Source: Streptomyces capitiformicae
GTDB lineage: Bacteria; Actinomycetota; Actinomycetes; Streptomycetales; Streptomycetaceae
Direction: 5' to 3'
Assembly: GCF_002214185.1 (NCBI RefSeq)
Contig: NZ_CP022161.1
Location: 4,649,767 to 4,713,766, forward strand
DNA: 64,000 bases
Made by a program: the position numbers and the translations under genes. Below, piece after piece: positions 18,927 through 27,474 of this stretch. The notes below the pieces were generated by a model that worked only from the letters and a program-made list of their open reading frames with translations, did no database searches and was not told where the DNA came from. Within the stretch, counting starts at the first letter, position 1. Each line of letters opens with the position of its first letter.

Positions 18927-18997
18927 CTAGTGCGTGTTGCGAAAGTCCCGTCGTCCGCCCGGAGGGCAGCAGGCGGGACTTTCGCAACACGCCCTAG
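18927..18997. mobile_element. 63-bp MITE-like palindrome flanked by CTAG
   Basis: Bases 18931-18993 consist of two 20-base inverted arms with one mismatch (GTGTTGCGAAAGTCCCG and its complement) around a 23-base centre. CTAG lies directly on both sides (18927-18930 and 18994-18997), as a 4-bp target duplication would. CTAG fits the YTAR target rule of IS5-type elements, so a non-autonomous derivative is a reasonable guess. No coding capacity. Confidence 0.7.
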
Positions 18998-19951
18998 CTA
19001 GGTGTATTGCCCTGTGAGGTTGGGGACGCGGCTGGCGGGTGGTTTGCCTGCGAGTGCGGTGTGTCCGCGGTGGTGATTGTAGGTGTGCAGCCAGCGGGGG
19101 AATGCCTCGCGTCGTTCGGTCTCTGTGCGGTAGGGGCGGGCGTAGGCCCATTCGTCGAGCAGGGTGCGGTTGAGGCGTTCGACCTTGCCGTTGGTCTGGG
19201 GCCGGTAGGGCCGGGTGCGCTTGTGGGTGATCCCGGCCGCGGTGAGGGTGTCGCGCCAGAGGCGGGACGTGTAGCAGGAGCCGTTGTCGGTCAGGACGCG
19301 TTCGACGGTGATTCCGCAGGAGGCGAAGTATGCCTGGGCCCGGTTCCAGAAGCCGGCAGCGGTCTCCTTCTTCTCGTCTGCGTGGATCTCGCTGTAGGCC
19401 AGGCGGGAGTGGTCGTCGACGGCGGTGTGCAGGTAGCTGTAGCCGGCGCCGGAACGCTTCTTGCGGCCCGCCTGGCGGCCGAGGACTTTGTGGCCGCCGC
19501 CGTCGGGGATGTTGCCGAGCTTCTTGATGTCGACATGCACCAGCTCGCCGGGCCTGGCGCGTTCGTAGCGGCGTATGACGCGGCCGGTGGCCCGGTCCAG
19601 GTGCGTCAGGCGGGCCAGGCCGTAGCGGGTCAGCACCCGGTGCACGGTGGAGGGCACCAGACGGAGCAGGCCTGCGATCCGTGCGGGTCCCCAGCGGCGC
19701 AGCACGCGGACCTTGATGATCCGCCGCTCGGTACGCGTCGGGGTTTGCCGTGGGCTGGCATGCGGGCGGCTGGATCGGTCGGCCATGCCCGCCTCGCCGT
19801 GCTGCCGGTAGCGGTCGGCCCATCGCTTGGCCGTGCTCACGGAGACCTGGAAGCGTTCTGCGGCCCGCCGCAGGGGCCAGTTGTCGTCCACGACGCAGCG
19901 AGCCAGCCGCAGTCGTCCGGTCTCGGTCAGGGGTGCATTACGGTGGGGCAC
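18998..19951 (-). CDS. IS481-family transposase
   Basis: A 317-residue transposase with an N-terminal helix-turn-helix region (RRAAERFQVSVSTAKRWADRYR) and an rve integrase core carrying the DDE triad: Asp in LVHVDIKKLG, Asp in VLTDNGSCY, and Glu in TNGKVERLNRTL. The start is GTG 19951 with GAGAGG just upstream; a longer frame would begin inside the terminal region. The gene looks intact. Its TAG stop (18998-19000) lies outside the terminal inverted repeat, in the CTAGG target duplication, so the insertion site supplies the stop codon. Confidence 0.93.
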   Translation of the reverse strand: MPHRNAPLTETGRLRLARCVVDDNWPLRRAAERFQVSVSTAKRWADRYRQHGEAGMADRSSRPHASPRQTPTRTERRIIKVRVLRRWGPARIAGLLRLVPSTVHRVLTRYGLARLTHLDRATGRVIRRYERARPGELVHVDIKKLGNIPDGGGHKVLGRQAGRKKRSGAGYSYLHTAVDDHSRLAYSEIHADEKKETAAGFWNRAQAYFASCGITVERVLTDNGSCYTSRLWRDTLTAAGITHKRTRPYRPQTNGKVERLNRTLLDEWAYARPYRTETERREAFPRWLHTYNHHRGHTALAGKPPASRVPNLTGQYT

Positions 19952-20067
19952 GAGGGCCTCTCTGGTCGCCGGTGCAGATCTCGCAATCCACACCGAGCCA
20001 GAGGGCCCTCACCCATTTCAAGATCCCTCAGCCGAGACCTGCGTCACCAACCTCCGTGGACAGAACA
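19003..20067 (-). mobile_element. IS481-family insertion sequence, 1065 bp
   Basis: Imperfect terminal inverted repeats of about 30 bases start with TGT at both ends and share the core GAGGTTGG followed by GACGC. CTAGG flanks both ends (18998-19002 and 20069-20073), fitting the NCTAGN target preference known for IS481. One transposase gene fills the element. At the right end the target is the stop codon of the PH-domain gene, which is preserved. Confidence 0.88.
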
Positions 20068-20068
20068 C

Positions 20069-21418
20069 CTAGGCCATCCACCTGTCCGGCCGGGCCTCCC
20101 GGCGGCCCGTGCGGGAGCGTTCCGCCTGGGTGCGCAGGAGTTCCGCCGCCTCCGTGGCGTCGCGCAGGCGGGCGGTCACCGTCTTGTTGGCGCCGGTGTC
20201 GACGTGGACGTCGGCGAGGCCCTTGAACCGCTCCCAGGGGCCCTGCGCCAGCCGTACGCTCTGGACCTTGGCGTGCGGTACGAGATCGAGCCGGCGCCGC
20301 AGCAGCCCGTGCCGGGCGGCGAACACGGTGTCGGTGACGGTGAGTCCGTAGCCCTTCCACCAGAGCGGCACGCACCAGCGGGCCCGCCCCGGCGGCCGTA
20401 CCAGCGCCGTCTTGTCCGGCACGGTCACCCCCGGCAGCACCCGCGCGATCACCGACTCGGCGACCTCGCGCGGCGCGACCGGTACGAGGACGGAGTTCGA
20501 GGAACCGGCCACGTCCAGCTCGACCCGTACCCAGCCGCGCCGCCGCCACAGCAGCGGCTCGACGACCCGTACGGTCTGCACGCGCCCGGGCGGCACCGTC
20601 TCGTGCGCCCGGTCGAGGAGGCCGTGGTCGATGCGGAGGCCGTCGGGGGATTCACCCACCGTCCAGTCGTACTCCCCGACGAACCGCCCCACCGTGCTCG
20701 CACCGGCCGCGCCGAGCAGCGGCAGGGCGGTCGCGAGGACGGTCCACACGCTCTCCGTGGCGATCCACAGCACGGAGGGGACGACGATCGCGGCCACCAG
20801 GGTCCCCCAGGTGCCACCGGTGAGCACGAGCGAGACGGCCAGTACGCCCGTGGGGACCTTCAGCAGTTGCCGTACCGGCGCCTCGCCGACCTCGTGCGCG
20901 GTCTCGGGGGCGAAACCGGCCGCGCGGGCGAGGAGTTCGGACCGTAGGGCGCGGGCGTAGGCCTCGCCGAGGAACGCCAGTTCGTCCTTCTTGTCGGTGC
21001 CGACGACGTCGAGTTTGAGTTTGGCGACGCCCGCGATCCGGGCCAGCAGTGGCCGGGTGACGTCGATGGCCTGGATCCGTTCGAGGCGGATGTGCGCGGT
21101 GCGGCGGAACACCAGGCCGGTACGGATGCGCAGTTCGCTGTCGGTCACCGCGAAGTGGGTGAACCACCAGGTGAGGAAGCCGTACAGGGCGGCGGCGGGG
21201 ACGAGGACAGCTATCCCGAGGAGCAGGGTGGTCGTGGTCAGCCGGGTGAGCTGCCGCTGGGCCCCGTCCGGATCGTGCACGGCCCAGCCGATGACCACGG
21301 CTATGGGCGCCCAGGCCCGCCGCAGCGGCGTCACGGGGTGCAGCCGGTGCTCGACGACCGGTTTCGCGTCGCGGACCGCGGGCTCGGTGCCGGGCTCGGT
21401 GCCGGGAGCGGTGCTCAC
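20069..21418 (-). CDS. Bacterial PH-domain membrane protein (YdbT-like)
   Basis: A 449-residue protein with repeated bPH2/DUF304 domains separated by paired hydrophobic segments, as in YdbT. Typical segments are [48 protein letters not shown], and [23 protein letters not shown], one per domain, so there are three domains. Its start GTG overlaps the stop of the preceding PH gene (GTGA), showing coupling. The TAG stop falls exactly in the CTAGG duplicated by the neighbouring insertion sequence, which therefore did not damage the gene but may have separated it from its terminator. Confidence 0.88.
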   Translation of the reverse strand: MSTAPGTEPGTEPAVRDAKPVVEHRLHPVTPLRRAWAPIAVVIGWAVHDPDGAQRQLTRLTTTTLLLGIAVLVPAAALYGFLTWWFTHFAVTDSELRIRTGLVFRRTAHIRLERIQAIDVTRPLLARIAGVAKLKLDVVGTDKKDELAFLGEAYARALRSELLARAAGFAPETAHEVGEAPVRQLLKVPTGVLAVSLVLTGGTWGTLVAAIVVPSVLWIATESVWTVLATALPLLGAAGASTVGRFVGEYDWTVGESPDGLRIDHGLLDRAHETVPPGRVQTVRVVEPLLWRRRGWVRVELDVAGSSNSVLVPVAPREVAESVIARVLPGVTVPDKTALVRPPGRARWCVPLWWKGYGLTVTDTVFAARHGLLRRRLDLVPHAKVQSVRLAQGPWERFKGLADVHVDTGANKTVTARLRDATEAAELLRTQAERSRTGRREARPDRWMA

Positions 21419-21984
21419 AGGCCCGCCGATCGGGCCTCGCCCAGCTCGGTGAGCCGGTCGCGCAGCCGTTCCGCCTCCGCCGGGTCGAGCCCGGGGATAC
21501 GGGCGTCGGTGGCGGCCGCGGCCGTATGCAGCTGCACGCTCGCCAGCCCGAAGTGCCGCTCGATCGGCCCGGACGTCACCTCGACCAGCTGCATGCGCCC
21601 GTACGGCACGACGGTCTCCTCACGCCACAGCACGCCCCGGCTGATCAGCAGGTCGTCCGCCCGCTCGGCGTACCGCCACGAGCGCCAGTTGCGGCCCAGC
21701 ATTGGCCAGCCCCACAGCAGCAGGCCCAGCGGCAGCAGGGCGAAGGCCGCCCAGGGTGGGCCGGCCAGCCAGCCCAGCAGTGCGGCCGTACCGATGGTGA
21801 GGGCCCCCAGCCACACCACCAGCAACAGCCGCCTCATCCGCAACAGTCCGGGCGGCAGCCCGATCCAGACCGGCTCGCCGTCCCTGCGCTCCGTCCTGCG
21901 CTCCGTGCCCTCGTCCGGACGTTCAGTGCCGCTGTCGTCCGTACGTTCGATGTCGTCATCGTCTTCCAAGGTCCCCGTCTCCAT
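21415..21984 (-). CDS. Bacterial PH-domain membrane protein (YdbS-like)
   Basis: A 189-residue protein: an acidic and Arg-rich N-terminal tail (residues 1-35), two membrane segments (about 48-90), then one bPH2/DUF304 domain ([37 protein letters not shown]). It pairs with the downstream three-domain protein, as YdbS and YdbT do in Bacillus, where such pairs have been linked to antimicrobial resistance. ATG 21984 is chosen because TACGCT lies six bases upstream, indicating a leaderless start. Confidence 0.88.
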   Translation of the reverse strand: METGTLEDDDDIERTDDSGTERPDEGTERRTERRDGEPVWIGLPPGLLRMRRLLLVVWLGALTIGTAALLGWLAGPPWAAFALLPLGLLLWGWPMLGRNWRSWRYAERADDLLISRGVLWREETVVPYGRMQLVEVTSGPIERHFGLASVQLHTAAAATDARIPGLDPAEAERLRDRLTELGEARSAGL

Positions 21985-21990
21985 TCCGCC

Positions 21991-21996
21991 AGCGTA
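21991..21996 (-). promoter_or_regulatory. -10 box for leaderless PH-domain operon
   Basis: TACGCT on the minus strand, six bases before ATG 21984. Only 31 bases separate this start codon from the divergent nuoD2 ATG, so the two promoters must overlap. Confidence 0.55.
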
Positions 21997-22015
21997 CGTA
22001 CGACAGACTGTGTTC

Positions 22016-23176
22016 ATGACTCCCCCGACGGAGACCAGAGAGACGACGGTCGGTATCGGCGGTGCCGCCGAGAGCACGGACATGGTGCTCAACATCGGGC
22101 CGCAGCATCCGTCCACGCACGGGGTGCTGCGGCTGCGGCTCGTCCTCGACGGTGAGCGCATCACGCACGCGGAGCCGGTCATCGGCTATATGCACCGGGG
22201 CGCGGAGAAGCTCTTCGAGGCGCGCGACTACCGCCAGATCATCATGCTCGCCAACCGCCACGACTGGCTCTCCGCCTTCTCCAACGAGCTGGGCGTCGTC
22301 CTCGGTGTCGAACGCATGCTCGGTATGGAGGTTCCCGAGCGCGCGGTGTGGATGCGCACGCTGCTCGCCGAGCTGAACCGGGTCCTGAACCATCTGATGT
22401 TCCTGGGCTCCTACCCGCTGGAGCTCGGCGGCATCACCCCGGTCTTCTACGCCTTCCGGGAGCGCGAGGAACTCCAGGAGGTCATGGAGGAGATCTCCGG
22501 CGGGCGCATGCACTACATGTTCAACCGGGTCGGGGGTCTCAAGGAGGACCTCCCGGCGGGCTGGACCGCACGCGCGCGTGCCGCCATCGCGGACGTCCGC
22601 TCCCGGATGGACGTCTTCGACAACCTGGTCCTCGGCAACGAGATCTTCCGCGGCCGTACGCGGGACGTGGGCGTCCTCGCCCCGGAGACCGTGCACGCCT
22701 ACGGGGTGAGCGGCCCGATCGCCCGCGCCTCCGGCGTCGACTTCGACCTGCGGCGCGACGAGCCGTACCTGGCGTACGGGGAGCTCCAGGACGTCCTGAA
22801 GGTCGTCACCCGGGACGAGGGCGACTGCCTCGCCCGGTTCGAGTGCCTCCTGGAGCAGACCCACAACTCCCTCGCCCTCGCCGACGCCTGCCTCGACCGC
22901 CTCGCGGAACTCCCGCCCGGCCCGATCAACCAGCGCCTCCCCAAGGTCCTCAAGGCCCCCGAGGGCCACACCTACGCCTGGACCGAGAACCCGCTCGGCA
23001 TCAACGGCTACTACCTCGTCAGCAAGGGCGAGAAGACCCCGTACCGGCTGAAGCTCCGCTCCGCCTCGTACAACAACATCCAGGCCCTCGTCGAGCTGCT
23101 GCCGGGGACGCTGGTGGCCGACATGGTGGCGATTCTGGGGTCGCTGTTCTTCGTGGTGGGAGACATCGACAAGTAG
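22016..23176 (+). CDS. nuoD2: NADH-quinone oxidoreductase subunit D, second copy (NuoD2)
   Basis: A 386-residue homologue of the 49-kDa/NDUFS2 subunit that lines the quinone pocket of complex I. It has the conserved [27 protein letters not shown], and the C-terminal [21 protein letters not shown]. It stands alone, without other nuo genes nearby; Streptomyces normally has nuoD also in a full nuo operon elsewhere. ATG 22016 is used; upstream in-frame codons overlap the divergent PH gene. CAGACT six bases before the ATG may be a weak -10 for a leaderless mRNA. Confidence 0.92.
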   Translation: MTPPTETRETTVGIGGAAESTDMVLNIGPQHPSTHGVLRLRLVLDGERITHAEPVIGYMHRGAEKLFEARDYRQIIMLANRHDWLSAFSNELGVVLGVERMLGMEVPERAVWMRTLLAELNRVLNHLMFLGSYPLELGGITPVFYAFREREELQEVMEEISGGRMHYMFNRVGGLKEDLPAGWTARARAAIADVRSRMDVFDNLVLGNEIFRGRTRDVGVLAPETVHAYGVSGPIARASGVDFDLRRDEPYLAYGELQDVLKVVTRDEGDCLARFECLLEQTHNSLALADACLDRLAELPPGPINQRLPKVLKAPEGHTYAWTENPLGINGYYLVSKGEKTPYRLKLRSASYNNIQALVELLPGTLVADMVAILGSLFFVVGDIDK

Positions 23177-23182
23177 CGACAA

Positions 23183-23223
23183 GCCCAACCGACGGCTCGC
23201 GTTACCCGGCGAGCGGGTTGGGC
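23183..23223. terminator. Bidirectional hairpin between nuoD2 and midA
   Basis: GCCCAACC (23183) pairs with GGTTGGGC (ending 23223), with an inner GCTCGC/GCGAGC stem. It overlaps the last codons of the convergent methyltransferase gene. Confidence 0.7.
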
Positions 23224-24203
23224 ATTCCCACCGGCTGGACCAGCCATCCGAAGTCGCCCAGCCCGCCCGGTGCGGTGAGCTCGGCGGCCTCTCCGGCGCC
23301 CGCCAGGGCCCGTACGTACGCGGTCGGGTCGGTGGTGGCGAGGGACAGCGGGGGACGGCCTCCGGTGACGCCCAGTGCGCGCAGTGCGTCCCGTTGGGTC
23401 AGCAGCCGCGCACCCGGCAGCGCACACGCGTCGAGCGCCACATGCGCGGTGATGTCGCACGAGCCGTCCGGCACGGGCGCGGTCTCCCGTCCTTCCCGGA
23501 ACCCCGTGAGCGTCCCGAAGGGCGGCCGGGCGCCCGCGAGGTGCGTGTAGTCGACGGCCACGGCGAGCCCCCGCGCGACACTCGCCACGGCACCGGCCCA
23601 CGCCAGGTCCCTGGGCAGCCCGACCTCGGCCCGCAGCCCCTCCTCCGGGCCCGGCGGCCACCAACGCCCCAGCCACCGCGCCGCCTCCCCGCCGACGGGC
23701 TCCCCGAGCCGCTCACTCCCGTCCGGCCGCACGAGAACCAGCCGCGCCACGCCCGCCGCGTCCACCTCGACGACGTCCACGGGCACGTTGTCCAGCCACT
23801 CGTTGGCGAACAGCATCCCGGTGATCCCCTTCGGAGGCTCGGCCAGCCACTCGATGCGGTGGTCCAGGGCGAGGGGTCGGTCCGCGATTTCGACGGCGTA
23901 CGCGCGCGTGCGGGCAGCCACACCGGAGGGGAGCGCGGCCAGCACCCCAGTCACGAGCTCGCCCCGCCCGGCCGCCATGTCCACGAAGACCAGTTCGTCC
24001 GGCTGCCCCAGCGATTCGTCGACGCGGCACAGCAACCGGGCCACGGCCGAGGCGAAGAGCGGGGACGCGTGCACGGAGGTCCGGAAGTGCCCGGCGGGGC
24101 CTTCGGGCCGCCGGTAGAAGCCACCAGGGCCGTACAGCGCCTCCTGGACCGCGTCCCGCCAAGGCCGCGCCCCGTCATCCCGAGCCAGTAGGCGATCAGT
24201 CAC
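23202..24203 (-). CDS. MidA/NDUFAF7-family SAM-dependent methyltransferase
   Basis: A 333-residue protein of the DUF185/MidA family. SAM-binding features are [20 protein letters not shown] (motif I) and AVEIADRPL (acidic ribose-binding residue); [15 protein letters not shown] is the family hallmark region. The mitochondrial member NDUFAF7 dimethylates an arginine of NDUFS2, the NuoD homologue, during complex I assembly. This gene is convergent with and next to nuoD2, so NuoD2 is an obvious candidate substrate (inference). GTG 24203 is preferred over GTG 24206 because TAGCCT lies six bases upstream of it. Confidence 0.88.
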   Translation of the reverse strand: MTDRLLARDDGARPWRDAVQEALYGPGGFYRRPEGPAGHFRTSVHASPLFASAVARLLCRVDESLGQPDELVFVDMAAGRGELVTGVLAALPSGVAARTRAYAVEIADRPLALDHRIEWLAEPPKGITGMLFANEWLDNVPVDVVEVDAAGVARLVLVRPDGSERLGEPVGGEAARWLGRWWPPGPEEGLRAEVGLPRDLAWAGAVASVARGLAVAVDYTHLAGARPPFGTLTGFREGRETAPVPDGSCDITAHVALDACALPGARLLTQRDALRALGVTGGRPPLSLATTDPTAYVRALAGAGEAAELTAPGGLGDFGWLVQPVGMPNPLAG

Positions 24204-24209
24204 CACCCC

Positions 24210-24215
24210 AGGCTA
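24210..24215 (-). promoter_or_regulatory. -10 box for leaderless midA mRNA
   Basis: TAGCCT on the minus strand, six bases before GTG 24203. This decides between two adjacent GTG codons. Confidence 0.5.
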
Positions 24216-24293
24216 GGCGCCTCCACCTTGGGGAGTACGCGGCCCGGTCACGGATCGACCCTCCGGTTGACCCCTACACACACCGCGCTTCCC

Positions 24294-24299
24294 TACGCT
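24294..24299 (+). promoter_or_regulatory. -10 box for leaderless histidine kinase mRNA
   Basis: TACGCT, seven bases before GTG 24307, with no ribosome-binding site between. Confidence 0.55.
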
Positions 24300-24306
24300 G
24301 GGTTAC

Positions 24307-25509
24307 GTGCAGCGCCTCTATGACTTCCTCCGCCGGCACCCGACATGGGTCGACAGCTTCTGGGCCGTCGTCCTGCTAGGGATGACCGTGGTGGGCGGAA
24401 CGATCGACCCGGACTACGCGACGGACATGAACGAGACAGCGTTCGCCGTGATCACACTCGCGCTCTGCCTGTCGATCGCCCTGCGGCGCCGCATGCCCGA
24501 GGAGATGCTCGTGCTGGCCGCCGCCGCGGGCATCGCGCAGCTGATCCTCGACGTGCCGAGAATCCCGGCCGACTTCGCGATGCTGGTGGTCATCTACACG
24601 GTCGCGGCGAACGGCGCCCGCTGGGCCTCCTGGTTCGCCCTGGCCGGCGGCCTCTGCGCGGCGTCGCTGGCGCAGGTGCGTTGGTACAGGGACGAGACGA
24701 GCACCCTGGGCAACGCGGTGCTCGCGGTGGTCCTGACCGTGCCGTTCGCGCTGGCCTGGGTGCTCGGTGACTCCCTGCGCACCCGCCGCGCGTACTTCGC
24801 CCAGCTGGAGGAGCGCGCGGCCCGTCTGGAGAAGGAGCGCGAGGCGCAGGCCAAGGTCGCGGTCGCCGCCGAGCGCGCCCGGATCGCCCGTGAGCTGCAC
24901 GACGTCGTCGCGCACAACGTCTCGGTGATGGTCGTCCAGGCCGACGGCGCCGCGTACGTTCTCGACGCCGCCCCCGACCAGGCGAAGAAGGCCCTGGAGA
25001 CCATCTCCTCCACCGGCCGCCAGGCCCTCGCCGAGATGCGCCGCCTGCTCGGTGTGCTGCGCACCGGCGAGCACGAGGAGGTCGGCGAGTACGTCCCGCA
25101 GCCCGACGTCGAGCAGATCGACGATCTCGTCGAGCAGTGCCGGGTCGCCGGGCTCCCCGTGGACTTCAAGATCGAGGGCACCCCGCGTCCGCTGCCCAGC
25201 GGTGTGGAGCTGACGGCGTACCGCATCGTCCAGGAGGCCCTCACCAACACCCGCAAGCACGGCGGCCCGAACGCGGGCGCGAGCGTCCGGCTGGTCTACT
25301 TCGACGACGGCCTCGGCCTGCTCGTCGAGGACGACGGCAAGGGCGCGCCCCACGAGCTGTACGAGGAGGGCGGCGCCGACGGTCAGGGCCACGGGCTCAT
25401 CGGGATGCGTGAGCGCGTCGGTATGGTCGGCGGCACGCTGGACGCGGGCCCCCGCCCCGGCGGCGGCTTCCGGATCAGCGCCCTGTTGCCCTTGAAGCCC
25501 GCGCACTGA
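24307..25509 (+). CDS. NarL-type sensor histidine kinase
   Basis: A 400-residue membrane kinase with about five membrane segments in residues 20-160, a short coiled linker, the HisKA_3 phosphoacceptor box ARIARELHDVVAHNVSVMV (His at about residue 200), and a HATPase domain ending in GHGLIGMRERVGMVGGTLDAG. There is no large external sensor domain, so the signal is probably sensed in the membrane. Its partner regulator follows 61 bases downstream. The stimulus is unknown. Confidence 0.93.
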   Translation: MQRLYDFLRRHPTWVDSFWAVVLLGMTVVGGTIDPDYATDMNETAFAVITLALCLSIALRRRMPEEMLVLAAAAGIAQLILDVPRIPADFAMLVVIYTVAANGARWASWFALAGGLCAASLAQVRWYRDETSTLGNAVLAVVLTVPFALAWVLGDSLRTRRAYFAQLEERAARLEKEREAQAKVAVAAERARIARELHDVVAHNVSVMVVQADGAAYVLDAAPDQAKKALETISSTGRQALAEMRRLLGVLRTGEHEEVGEYVPQPDVEQIDDLVEQCRVAGLPVDFKIEGTPRPLPSGVELTAYRIVQEALTNTRKHGGPNAGASVRLVYFDDGLGLLVEDDGKGAPHELYEEGGADGQGHGLIGMRERVGMVGGTLDAGPRPGGGFRISALLPLKPAH

Positions 25510-25570
25510 CACGGTCATGCCACTCGCTGACACCTGTAACGAACTGTAACGGACACGGAAGAGGACCCCG

Positions 25571-26242
25571 ATGGCGATCCGCGTGATGCTCGTCGACGAC
25601 CAGGTGCTGCTGCGCACCGGGTTCCGGATGGTGCTGGCGGCCCAGCCGGACATGGAGGTCGTGGCGGAGGCGGGCGACGGCGTCGAGGCACTCCAGGTGG
25701 TGCGGTCGACCGAGGTGGACGTGGTACTCATGGACGTCCGTATGCCGAAGCTGGACGGTGTCGAGGCCACCCGCCGCATCTGCGCGGAGCCCAACCCGCC
25801 GAAGGTGCTCATCCTGACAACCTTCGACCTCGACGAGTACGCCTTCTCCGGGCTGAAGGCCGGCGCCTCCGGCTTCATGCTCAAGGATGTGCCCCCCGGC
25901 GAACTGCTGGCCGCGATCCGTTCCGTGCACAGCGGTGACGCGGTCGTCGCGCCCTCCACCACGCGGCGTCTGCTCGACCGGTTCGCCCCGATGCTGCCGG
26001 GCACCGGCACGGAACCCGGGCACAAGGAACTGGAGCGGCTCACCGAACGCGAACGCGAGGTCATGATCCTCGTCGCCCAGGGCCTGTCCAACGGCGAGAT
26101 CGCCGCCCGTCTCGTCCTCTCCGAGGCCACGGTCAAGACCCACGTCGGCCGCATCCTCACCAAGCTGGGCCTGCGCGACCGCGTCCAGGTGGTCGTGCTG
26201 GCATACGAGACGGGGCTGGTGCGGGCCGGGGGACAGACCTGA
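25571..26242 (+). CDS. NarL/FixJ-family response regulator
   Basis: A 223-residue regulator: receiver domain with the acidic pair in VMLVDDQVLLR, phosphoacceptor Asp in VVLMDVRMPKLDG, and Lys in GFMLKDVPPGEL; then a LuxR-type HTH (LTEREREVMILVAQGLSNGEIAARLVLSEATVKTHVGRILTKLGLRDR). It is co-transcribed with the kinase and presumably controls its targets and possibly this operon. GGAAGAGGA precedes the ATG. Confidence 0.95.
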   Translation: MAIRVMLVDDQVLLRTGFRMVLAAQPDMEVVAEAGDGVEALQVVRSTEVDVVLMDVRMPKLDGVEATRRICAEPNPPKVLILTTFDLDEYAFSGLKAGASGFMLKDVPPGELLAAIRSVHSGDAVVAPSTTRRLLDRFAPMLPGTGTEPGHKELERLTEREREVMILVAQGLSNGEIAARLVLSEATVKTHVGRILTKLGLRDRVQVVVLAYETGLVRAGGQT

Positions 26243-26271
26243 ACACGTCGGGCCTGCGGCTCGCCCCGCCC

Positions 26272-27378
26272 CTACCTCAGCACCCCTTCCAGAAAGTCGC
26301 TCCCCACCCGGGCCACCACAGCCACATCCAGCTGATGCAGTACGTACCGTCCGCGGCGGCGCGTCGTCAGCAGCCCCGCCTTCTTCAGCACGGCCAGGTG
26401 CCGGGATATCTCCGGCGGTGTCATGCCGTGCATCTGGGCCAACTCGCCCGTGGTGTACGCGCTGCGGGCCAGGTTGCGGCACAGGCGCATCCGGACCGGG
26501 TGGGACAGCGCGGTCATGCGCAGGGCGAGCTGCTCGACCGAGGGCGGGGCGGCGGGCTCGGCCGCGCTCACTGGGTACTGGATCACCGGCTGCCAGCCGT
26601 ACCGGTGCAGCACGGTGAGGTGGGGCCGGCCGAGGCTGGTCGGGATGAGCAGGAGACCGCCGTCGGCGGTGGCCGTACGACTCTCGACCAGCTTGTCCAC
26701 GGTGATCCGCCCCGCGCCCTCGACGCCGTCCAGGGTGATCGAGGGCGAGACCGCGGCCAGCGCCTCGGCCAGGCCCTTGCGCCGCAGCAGTTCGGTCTTG
26801 TGGCGGGCGTCCGCCGCGAGGGAGTGGTGCAGCCGGGACCAGGTCTCGGCGAAGAAGGCCTCGTCGCAGTCCTCCAGGAACTGCCGCAGCCAGGCCCGCA
26901 CACCGGGAGGGTCCGCCAGCAGCCGCCGGGCGAACCGCAGTTGCCGCGGCCCGCGCGCGGCGGCCAGCTCCAGAGCCAGCCCGCGCCTGTCGGGGTCGGA
27001 CAGCACGCCGCGCGCCTGCGAGTCGTACCCCGGCGTGCAGACGAACTCCATGCCGGCGTCCGCGAACTGCTGTTCCGTCAACTTGTCCAGCAGATCCAGG
27101 TCGTCGGCGAGCGTCTCGCCCGGGAGGGCCTCCCGGCCCGGGATACCGGCGAACGGCATGAACAGGTCCGAGAACGTCGTGCGCCACAGGAAGTCCGCCT
27201 CGCACATCCGGTCGGCGAGATGCGCGTCGAGCCGGGCGGTCACCCCCGTCACCCAGCCCTGCCGCCCCGGATGATGCCCCGGCTCGGCCAGCACATGCAG
27301 CGCCATGCCGAGCTCGGCCAGGGGCGAGGGCACGACGGCCACCCTCTCCCGCCGCAGCCCGGTGATGTCGATGCGCAT
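26272..27378 (-). CDS. ArsR-type HTH regulator with DUF5937-like N-terminal domain
   Basis: A 368-residue protein. The last 85 residues are an ArsR winged helix-turn-helix (LSHPVRMRLCRNLARSAYTTGELAQMHGMTPPEISRHLAVLKKAGLLTTRRRGRYVLHQLD). The long N-terminal part begins MRIDITGLRRERVAVVPSPLAELGMALH and matches the actinobacterial DUF5937-plus-ArsR architecture. There is no obvious Cys metal site. ATG 27378 is chosen because GAGGG lies seven bases before it; ATG 27384 would place it one base away. Target genes are unknown. Confidence 0.87.
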   Translation of the reverse strand: MRIDITGLRRERVAVVPSPLAELGMALHVLAEPGHHPGRQGWVTGVTARLDAHLADRMCEADFLWRTTFSDLFMPFAGIPGREALPGETLADDLDLLDKLTEQQFADAGMEFVCTPGYDSQARGVLSDPDRRGLALELAAARGPRQLRFARRLLADPPGVRAWLRQFLEDCDEAFFAETWSRLHHSLAADARHKTELLRRKGLAEALAAVSPSITLDGVEGAGRITVDKLVESRTATADGGLLLIPTSLGRPHLTVLHRYGWQPVIQYPVSAAEPAAPPSVEQLALRMTALSHPVRMRLCRNLARSAYTTGELAQMHGMTPPEISRHLAVLKKAGLLTTRRRGRYVLHQLDVAVVARVGSDFLEGVLR

Positions 27379-27474
27379 ACTCATGCCCTCATGGTGCACC
27401 CCACCACTGACAACGCCCTCCGCTGAGCCACCACGCGAACCGGCCGCCCTCACCCGCGACTTGCGGCCGACTAC

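Noticed and set aside
21092..22015. 308-codon N-terminal extension of nuoD2
   Set aside because: It is antisense to the two PH-domain genes and has low-complexity sequence; NuoD homology begins after ATG 22016.
23202..24206. Antibiotic- or secondary-metabolite methyltransferase reading of the SAM enzyme
   Set aside because: Sequence features match the MidA/DUF185 family rather than small-molecule methyltransferases, and no biosynthetic genes are nearby.
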